A DNA stretch of 64,000 nt from Carposina sasakii (taxonomy: Eukaryota; Arthropoda; Insecta; Lepidoptera; Carposinidae), in contig CP053152.1 of assembly GCA_014607495.2 (NCBI GenBank), forward strand, positions 8,618,001-8,682,000, given 5' to 3'. Made by a program: the position numbers and the translations under genes. This document shows positions 56,257-64,000 of this stretch, piece after piece. Numbering within the stretch: position 1 is the first letter of the stretch; the number at the start of each line of letters is the position of its first letter. The notes beneath the pieces are model-generated. The model saw only the letters and a program-made list of their open reading frames with translations, was not told the origin of the DNA and did not search any database.

Positions 56257-56638
56257 CAGGGTGTTTTTTGTGGCCACCTTTAACGAAGGGTACGTATTCT
56301 ATACATGAAATAAAGTAAGTTTATGCCAAAAATAATGCTGGGAAAAAAAAAATTTTTTTTGAAAAAAATTTTTAAATTCCTTGATCGTGCGAAATTTATA
56401 GTGTCTAGTGTTTATGTTAGTTTTTTTATAGACAGATATTAATTATTTTTCGTGAAAAAATCCTGCTACGCGCGTCTATGTGCATTTATGCAGAAAAACG
56501 CAGTCTATTTACTTAACTTTGGACCCTAATATTTTGGAAACCAGACACTTCCCAGGTATGCTTCCATGGAGAAAAATGATCGTGATGATGAGGAGATTCC
56601 GTAGTTTTCGGGAACGTTGACGACCAAAAATCATCCTG
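56257..56638 (-). mobile_element. TA-flanked MITE family A, copy 5
   Basis: It opens CAGGGTGTTTTTTGTGGCC and closes GACCAAAAATCATCCTG with TA on both sides (56255-56256, 56639-56640). Closest to copies 2 and 3, which also read GCGAAATTTATAGTGTCTAG. Noncoding. Confidence 0.85.
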
Positions 56639-56640
56639 TA

Positions 56641-57289
56641 TGTACCATATAATTATTTCGAATTCGAATTAGTGTGTCCACGGGTCTCTGACATATTCAA
56701 AATCTGGCTGGGATAACGTTTGCTAAAATGCTATATTTTATTTTTAGCTTGGTTAGTTAATTAGTTTAAGATAACCACTGAATAGACAAATCTGACAGGT
56801 TTGTTATTTATATTAAGTATAGTTTATAGACCTCCTAACCGACAACTACCTCAACTGAATATCTACCGTCTGATTGATTTGGTCCCTTCAATTCTCCGAT
56901 AGATTAATGATAGCGATTTCTGAAGTCTGCCTTCATCGTACATACCTTATTTCCAATGTAATTTTACCCGCCCAAATTAAGTATCTGCCTTCAAAAGAAA
57001 TTTTGCTTTTTTCAAACTAATTGACAGGTTTCATCATGGAGAAGAAATAAAAGAGGAGTAGCGGCTAAGTATATTTTCATGCAAAAGTGTGTGCCGCGGT
57101 ACGGGGGTGAAGTATGGGACGAGGGGAGCATTGAACACTATAGCCCTGACCATTTACATAGAAACCACCTTGCAGTGACTAGTCAAACTACTTGCTCATT
57201 ATCAATATTAGATGGCAATATTATACTACGTTTTAGTAATAAAGTACCTTGATAAAAGCCTAGTGTCTTTGTAATATTAATACGGTTAC
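56641..57289. other. AT-rich spacer
   Basis: No element recognised. Confidence 0.45.
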
Positions 57290-58529
57290 ATTTCGGAGCA
57301 CAAGCGTGTGGTTATAGCTACTGTGTTATGCCTCCTCCATACAGTGGGCGAACTCTGACGAATTCAGGCGAATTCGAATGTGTAGAGGGCAGGTTTGTCG
57401 CCATTCGTCGACGATTGCCTAAGTTCGCGGAGGTTCGACTACGTTCGCCTGTTTGTCGGTTTTTCGGACATACATCAAAGGGATTCGATTGATTCGTGGA
57501 GGTGCCCACACGTACGTCGATCGTTTATAGAGATGGGTCGGATTAGGTAAAAATCGTACCTGTTCCACCTAATGCTAATATTTACCAATTTAGTTAAAAA
57601 AGCCCCAATGACGAAGGCGCTCCGCGCTCTCAACCTGATTAGTAGGGAAATAGACCTGTTTATTTGTACTCAAAGTGAATTCACAATAACCGCCCTGCGA
57701 GTGATTTCTTATAGTGATTTTTGTTTTATGAAAATTATTAGGTTTAGGTTAGATCAGAGAGGTAGATTATTTATAATTAAGTAGATGCACTATCGCATTA
57801 GGTTAAGTTTACCTGTAAAGATGGTGTGTAAAAAGAAAGAAATAAATTAATAAAATAAATTTAAAAATACCTAATATTTATGCAGTATGGCCGTTCCATT
57901 ACTAGATCCATTACGTATTAGAAAAATACGTAGAATATTTATTCAGTGAATATTTAGTATCGGTATTCGGTGACTGATCCATTACCTAATAAATACCTAC
58001 GTAGAAAGAATAGTTGTGGAAATAAAAAATATCGTGATAATAGCGAAATGCGCATTTTATATTAGGTTAATTTTTTATATTTAGTTAAATTGTTTTTAGT
58101 TTGTGTCACATATTTTGTTTAAATAAAGTACTATTTATATTTTGTAAAAACAAAAGGAAAAAAAAGTTGATTTCTCTTAATGAGATGCTATTTTATGCGA
58201 TACCTAATACTCTATACGTTGTATTAGGTACCGACTAGTATTGAAAAATAACTAATCCACATACCTAATCCAATATTTATGCCTCACCCCTAATCATTCA
58301 TATACTCTTTGCCGCCGACGACAAACTACTACTAGACGAACGTGTGGATGCGTGTGGATGCCTGCACGATGATAGTGTCGAATTGAGACAAACCAAGGCG
58401 AACTAACATCGCCGATTGTGTGGAGGAGCCATTACACTGGCGCTGAAGCTCCGCCTCTATCATGACGTCATGGTCTCAGGATTGCCACACGACTCAGTTC
58501 ATAGTCCCACCTCCTCTTTTATACCTTCT
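57290..58529 (+). repeat. Dispersed repeat, occupied copy (split)
   Basis: 57290-57328 and 58432-58529 together match 22-155 of this window. The match is broken exactly at a TTA by the Harbinger-type element between them, and TTA is present on both sides. The repeat itself is unclassified. Confidence 0.7.
57329..58431. mobile_element. PIF/Harbinger-type element, 1.1 kb, with visible empty site
   Basis: The terminal repeats TGCCTCCTCCATAC and the inverse of GTGTGGAGGAGCCA match at 12 of 14 positions. TTA is duplicated at 57326-57328 and 58432-58434, and the uninterrupted sequence at 22-155 has one TTA (58-60). A TWA duplication identifies PIF/Harbinger. Both ends carry GGCGAAC-type and TTCG-rich subterminal motifs; the middle (57780-58250) is AT-rich with no transposase. 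Non-autonomous. Confidence 0.8.
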
Positions 58530-60290
58530 TCATGGGTTTCATATTTGACTCAAATCCCACACCTTCTACTTATACCTCGATGATATACCTGCCTGTGGAT
58601 ATGCCTACCTGCCGATATGTTAATTTCATTCACCTATAAGGTGAATAAGTGACATTTATTATAAGCGCTTAAGTTTCGTGATGAGGTATATTTGCAGCGC
58701 GATGAGTTCGAAACGTCAACATGCGCAGCATACCCGTTTTGCATACATAAGTTATTATATAGCTGGTTGCGTAGTAGCTGCTACCTATACCTACATTGAC
58801 ATTGCAATTATTTCGCTCGTTGCCGTTCAAGCTATTTCGTGCACTAACAAGTTGCACGCGCGAACTCACCCTAACTAATACAGAAACACCAAAAAGGTAC
58901 AGTAGGTAGCTGCACGCCCGCAGCTCCCAAGCGGATTGCGAGGGGTGCTCGGGCATTCGTAGCGTATTTATCAGATCTGGACGCACCCTTACCTTAGCAA
59001 TCAAATACCCATCCATTCAAATATTTCGATGAAACTGAGAGATGGAATTCCTGGATTGGCTAGGCGACAGAGTGGCGAATTATTGATGTTCGCCTGCCAA
59101 CCTTCCTTATACGTTCATTTTCTCTATTGGAATTTATTATCCATTCCTTCTAATGTAAGCTTTGATCTAATGTCCTACCGTGAGTACTCACTACACAACA
59201 TATAGGTACATAGTAAGTTCAATTTGAAGATGTCAGTGTAACATGTTCATTGCCTTTTAGTAGACGGAGTGCGGTAGTCGCCCTCCCGCCCGGAAGAGAC
59301 CTATTCCAGCAATTTACGAGCGATTCAGCGGGCGCTGAATGCCCATCTCTATTGTCGTTCGCACATAGCACGCTCTGAGAGCGGCCTTGTACTTCTGAAT
59401 TGAATATGAACTAGAGATACATATATTACACACTCACAGCGAATGACCCATCCTATAACCTTGTACGTTCCAACTAATTTAAAATTTGAATTCATACCAT
59501 ATGTAAATTGGTTGGTTCTCCAAGTAGGTACACGTTACGAGAATTTCAATTTCTGAACTCGTGATATTTTTGAATGAACGCTTTCATGTTTAAAATAATT
59601 ATTGTACATTTTCATGTCATATGAACTAACAAAATGATAAATGAATAGTATTTGGATAAAGCACTTTGTTTGAGCATGAAATAATGATGATCTATGTCAA
59701 TCACATAGCGCGCGTTTACTCGGTTGACTGACGACACATGCATACGGTTGTTGACCCTATATTTTATTTCAGACACTGGGAATATGCTCAGTTAGAAACA
59801 TTTTCGTTACCTACTTTCTATATCATTGAATCTATAGTGAAAAGTTATTTATCAATATTGAAAGTTAAAAACGAGAGCATGAATATCATCCATATGCAAT
59901 AAGCAAAATTGTGTAGTTACCTACCTACGGAGGCACAGGGGTGGCTGAGCGCTGAGGCTGCGCGCTTCGCTAAGCACTGTAAATACTCCCCCGGTCACGT
60001 AGCGCCAGCACCCCATTGCAAACTGTTGAATATTAATTTTATAAATAACATTTTTCAAGAAGAATCTGCTGTCTACATCGGACAAATCCCCGCACAGAGT
60101 GAATCCCTCGTGTGTCAGTTACACAACACAGCAAATTAAAAACTCCGAATCCCTAAATCCCCGACGTACTCAGCCTTTTAGTTTTTTATTATGCGCTTAG
60201 TATATGTTTCGTACAAATCTAAAAATATTTTTTGATCTTATTAAAGTTCCATTTTCATATATTCATAGATTATTATAATTCTGATGTCGA
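58530..60290. other. Noncoding sequence, no supported gene
   Basis: A 115-codon minus-strand frame (58669-59016) and overlapping plus-strand frames lie in a slightly GC-richer patch, but none shows a domain or codon pattern I trust. No transposon ends recognised. Confidence 0.4.
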
Positions 60291-61700
60291 CACATGTGCG
60301 TGTTTCATAGCACATGTTCCGTATACCAATGCAATATAAACAGACGTGTGATATCTGTCCGCCTCAGCTCGGAGGCTGTGAGTTTTATTATCGTTTCTTA
60401 CCGGAGTATGTTTGTGTTTACACGAACCGGCATCTGTTCAAGGGATGTCGACAGGGAGGCCGAGATCAGGGAAGGGGTCGAAGGTGCACCTACGCACTTT
60501 GTCGAGCGAAGCCCCATGTATACGCTAGCTTTACTAACTACAATAATAGACATTCTATCTACGACTTCGATTGGTTTGTTTCCAATATCATTTCAATGTT
60601 TCTCTCAAGCAAATAAAGTAGTCGTTGAACTTGTAGATAGCGAGTTATATTCTTATTGATAGTGTCTTGTTTAAATGACCTTTATGACTCGTGTAAGATA
60701 ATCGGTCTTGTGACAGTTAAATAATTTGTTTCTGTGATTCAAATTTTTTGTACATTGTATTAAAAAGGGCTTGTCACTCCGATATGAGAAAGGAGGAGGA
60801 ATACTAATGTAAATATTGTATTACAGGCTACAGGTAAATTTCTCGGTCGATGCCTTAAATAGCATGACTGGGTGGTATGTTCTTGTTACACACAAGAATT
60901 CGTTCGTACACGTACTAACTTTAGCAACAGGCCGGGGTTATATTAAGTACATATTGATTGAGGGAGACTTTGTTCTGTGACTCTTCAACTTTTCTCATTA
61001 CGTGCCTACTATTTCATTTCGGCCGAAGCTAAACTTACGGCTAATATAATTATATCAACGTTCTAATGGAAAAGTAATTATAACTTTCGAGAATACTTAC
61101 CTACCAAGTTTTTAGTTGAAAAATATTCAAAGGTAACAAACATTTTAAACCATAGTGGGTTCGTCTGTAGGTAGGTTTGTAAAATCTGTTCTATTTTTCT
61201 AAACCGCCCTATTAATAGACAATTACTTGATTAAAATTAATAAACTGTATCACCCAACAGATGTCCGTCCATGTTTTGCACTAATTTTGAAATGTCTTAT
61301 CCCGATGACGCATCTGGCTCCCCTCGGCCACGGATATTGCCTTCAATTACATTTAATTGTTCAGAATATGTTTGTCTAATTGAAACAAAGATGACATGCG
61401 AGGTTTATGAAATTCTCTTGATAAACGCTAGAAAGACGCAATTAGGTACCTGCGTTTATCAAGTTCTTCCGTATTCTTTATTCAATATTTTAGGTCACAA
61501 ATATTATTTCATTGGCACATTAGTTAGTTACCTAATATTTTTGTTTTCATTACAGTATAATTTTCGAGAAAAAGTGCTCTCCTTCACATATAATGACAAA
61601 ATTTTCGTAGCTCTAACTGAACCCCACGATCGATAATGAATGCCTCATTAACTGGATAAATGGTCAAAGAAATTCAATCGTTTCTAAATGAATCATGAAA
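60291..61700. other. Noncoding sequence with chance-length frames
   Basis: Overlapping frames at 60294-60659 and 60314-60616 in different phases and a 121-codon frame at 61271-61636 have no recognisable features. In an AT-rich 64-kb window a few frames of this size are expected. Confidence 0.4.
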
Positions 61701-61799
61701 ATAAATCAATACAATATATGCGGCTCACGGTTCTAGTATACATACCATTTTGCGAATGTATATCCTAAAGTATTTTAAAGAGTAGCAGCAATTTGTCAG

Positions 61800-61991
61800 A
61801 TACGTTACCATCTCATTTAAATTCAACATATAAAATATCGTTTGTGCGCGCTCGTTACAACAGCCGCGCTGAGCGCTATGGGAGTCGAGGACATTACCCG
61901 TTGTAGTCTGGGAGGCCATGTATATCACTTGATCGTGTAGGAAAATACAGCCTACCACGAACAAAACTATAATAAAAATGCGAGACACGCT
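61800..61991 (-). CDS. Weak candidate exon with a signal-anchor-like segment
   Basis: A minus-strand frame from the ATG at 62001-61999 region reads MVSVSRIFIIVLFVVGCIFL followed by polar sequence (HDQVIYMASQTTTGN, DSHSAQRGC). One positive charge, a hydrophobic core of about 15 residues and then a polar stretch is the layout of a signal peptide or type II membrane anchor. GGGTAATG at about 61900 could serve as a splice donor. The GC content is somewhat above the flanks. No family recognised; chance is the main alternative. Confidence 0.2.
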
Positions 61992-62099
61992 TACCATTGC
62001 TTCTTCAGACTTCACAATAAAAAGCACCGATTTCTTATTGTCAAACCTCATTCTATTTTCAATTGAATCTGTCCACGGTTTAGTTGTATTCAAATAATT

Positions 62100-63573
62100 T
62101 CGGTTGTGCCTTACTTAAAAAATTTGTAAATTGAGTTACGTATAATTTTTTCCGCTATAGTACTTATGTGTTAGTTCTAAATACTTATCTCGTAAAAAGC
62201 TATATTTTTAAAGGGGTTAGGTAATCACCCGCCCAGTCTATTCAGATGCCAGCTTAGAGCTTACTCGCCAGGCAAGAAAAAAAACGGACAATGTTATTTG
62301 CCCGACATACAGTTGACTTAATTTTACACCGGCCGCGAAACTTTTTAACTTCTAAGTATTATTGTATTTCATCCGTTATCAAACCAAGCACCACCAGCCA
62401 TAGCCTAATTAATCTATTCTTAATCTAGAGCGTTTGGGTTACCAAGTTAGTAATTAGCGGATTTGAATCCAGTTGACTAGGTCAGGTAATAAAATATGCA
62501 CGATTATTGAAATAACCGCTTCTTGTTTCATATGAATTTTCATGGACTGACTATGATCAATGAGTACAGCTGTATACTAACAAACGAAGAACAGCATAGT
62601 CATATGTTATTTCAGGTAACATTTGTAAACATTAGCTTTAGTTTTGTATAAATGAAACTAAGCAGACTTATTTGTGAGAAGAGTAGCTACGAGCGAGATG
62701 AACCGCAGGCCCGCTCTATAAAAAGTCTGTTTATGTGAACCTCGCCTGCCGGATATGACTGGACTGTGGTGCCCCACATGTATAATAGTCATTGTAGGTT
62801 CTTCAACTATTTACCATGGATACCGTGTTTATGACGTACTAAACAACATTAACTGCTTTCGTTCCGTTTTTATATCTCTTGGTTTGCTAGAATTGGTTGT
62901 GCGTGGCGTACTCTTCTTCGAATTAATATTAGATTTAATTAGCTCGGATCCATTGTTATACGTATTGCGTTGTCCCTGCTAATTGAATTATCCTTTCAAT
63001 TCATGTAATTAGATCTCGTTTAGTACATTTTGAATGTCTCTTCATTTGACTAAATTTTTATGCCTATTTCCTCTTTTGTCAAAATATAGCAACCGAAAAA
63101 GAAGTAAAATGGCTATGGTCGTATAAATGTGAACAGAAATAGAGCACATGGTGGACAATTACAACTCAAACTGTTTTGAGGGCCCTTCGTTCCGAGCCGG
63201 AGAGAGGCGGGTCGCTCCACTCCGTCATGCATGTGTTGTCTACTTGCTTGAGCACCCATCTCCATACCTACCTTTCATCTAAATATACCGGAGCGGCCCC
63301 TACACGTATCTCACTCACCACGACAACGAAAGCACCATTAATACAAACCTCATATGCTATTATATTGACTCCCGGGTAGAATATAATAGATATTATTTTC
63401 TTTACGCCCCTTTTAATATTTTACCTTATTACGGTAAGTATATCAAGCTTTCTACATTGCTGATTTTTATTACTTTTATATTAGAGCTATTATTTTCAAA
63501 GCGTCAAACGCCTTCAAGTGTAGGTAGTAACAGGAAATTTGGTAATAAGGAAAGTATGAACAATCTTTTCTTT
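62100..63573. other. AT-rich sequence, no supported feature
   Basis: No transposon ends or RNA genes; short frames at 62755-62982 and 63176-63379 have no domains. Confidence 0.45.
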
Positions 63574-64000
63574 CGGATTATATTAATGGAGAAGTGTTTT
63601 TATAAATTTATCTTAGTCAAGATATTATAAAATTATTAATAAAGAAAATGGAAAAAATTCTTCACCCGAGTGGGAATTGATCCCACGACCACTGCAAACC
63701 GTGCCAGCCTCTATAACCACTAAGCCACCGGGTCAATTACTCGGATGACGAATTTTACCATCTCTTTTCTAAATTGCATATTGGCAACATTATTCTTCAT
63801 CCCGATAGCTATAGGTACACTAGCCAAATCTCGGCAAAAAAAGCTGAATCCCTCAGCACAATGTTTAAAGATGAAACGATCAACCATACCCTAACGGATT
63901 ATATTAATGGAGAAGTGTTTTTATAAATTTATCTTAGTCAAGATATTATATATAGGTATTATAAAATTATTAATAAAGAAAATGGAAAAAATTCTTCACC
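63574..64000 (-). mobile_element. Head-to-tail array of the tRNA-like repeat (runs off the window)
   Basis: CGGATTATATTAATGGAGAA starts at 63574 and again at 63895, a period of 321 bp. Each is followed by GTGTTTTTATAAATTTATCT and the same sequence down to AAAATGGAAAAAATTCTTCA. One full unit with a tRNA-like module (63667-63736, minus strand) and the start of another are visible. The second has an 11-bp ATATATAGGTA-like insertion. The single-unit relative is at 47095-47400. Confidence 0.8.
63667..63736 (-). ncRNA. tRNA-like module, decayed
   Basis: It matches the module at 47289-47358, with A box TGGCTTAGTGG intact, but the B box changed to GGATCAATTCC. The T-stem GTGGG/CCCAC is kept. It is unlikely to be transcribed efficiently by polymerase III. 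Confidence 0.65.

Noticed and set aside
58669..59016. 115-codon minus-strand frame
   Set aside because: Overlapped by plus-strand frames in a GC-richer patch; no domain.
60294..60659. Overlapping 121- and 100-codon frames, the second cysteine-rich
   Set aside because: Two phases open at once in the same stretch point to low stop density, not coding; no family resemblance.
61271..61636. 121-codon plus-strand frame
   Set aside because: No recognisable motif, signal or splice context.
1..64000. CRISPR arrays, bacterial operons, riboswitches
   Set aside because: No regularly spaced short repeats with unique spacers and no bacterial gene organisation; the DNA is animal nuclear.

Overview
This is AT-rich animal nuclear DNA, almost certainly from a moth or butterfly (Lepidoptera). 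The evidence is tRNA-derived SINEs, RTE-type tails with a GEAYVQQWT-like terminus, a CR1/Jockey-like LINE, Helitron-like ends finishing in CTAG, many Tc1/mariner-, hAT- and PIF/Harbinger-type miniature elements, and a very common AGGTACCTACC-like motif. No bacterial-style operon, rRNA, CRISPR array or complete single-exon gene is present.

The only non-transposon coding signal I can support is weak. A possible first exon with a GTAAGT donor ends at 32549, and a 45-base exon lies at 47578-47622 with a good acceptor. They join in phase, which would make 32.5-47.6 kb (and probably onward to 64 kb) introns of one plus-strand gene. A minus-strand signal-anchor-like reading frame near 61.9 kb is a weaker candidate.

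Layout. 0-10 kb: sparse, with RTE tails, two fold-back elements and a TA-flanked MITE carrying a nested SINE tail. 10-21 kb: the first copy of a five-copy mariner-type MITE, fold-backs, two Harbinger transposase relics and a second TA-flanked fold-back family. 22-24 kb: LINE 3' ends and a BEL/Pao integrase relic. 28.8-31.7 kb: two inverted copies of the five-copy MITE around a tRNA-derived SINE, then a Helitron-like remnant. 32-34.3 kb: putative promoter and first exon, a hAT MITE with an 8-bp target duplication, and a repeat carrying a hammerhead ribozyme. 37-40.6 kb: a 1-kb TIR element with an (AT)n core, a head-to-head hammerhead repeat with a 13-bp target duplication, and a compound Harbinger insertion. 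42-44 kb: Helitron-like elements, one holding a MITE that shows its TA target site. 47 kb: a tRNA-like repeat and the candidate small exon. 49-58.5 kb: SINEs, LINE relics (one nearly complete reverse transcriptase with a nonsense codon and a frameshift) and a Harbinger MITE whose unoccupied site is visible at the start of the window. 63.6-64 kb: a head-to-tail array of the tRNA-like repeat.

The most interesting item is the hammerhead motif. Two 47-base copies are identical and have the complete catalytic core, a type I architecture with a minimal stem III, and a GUA cleavage site. They sit at the 5' end of a ~270-bp element that moved by an event leaving a long target duplication and an internal inversion. 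This suggests a Penelope-like or retrozyme-like element.
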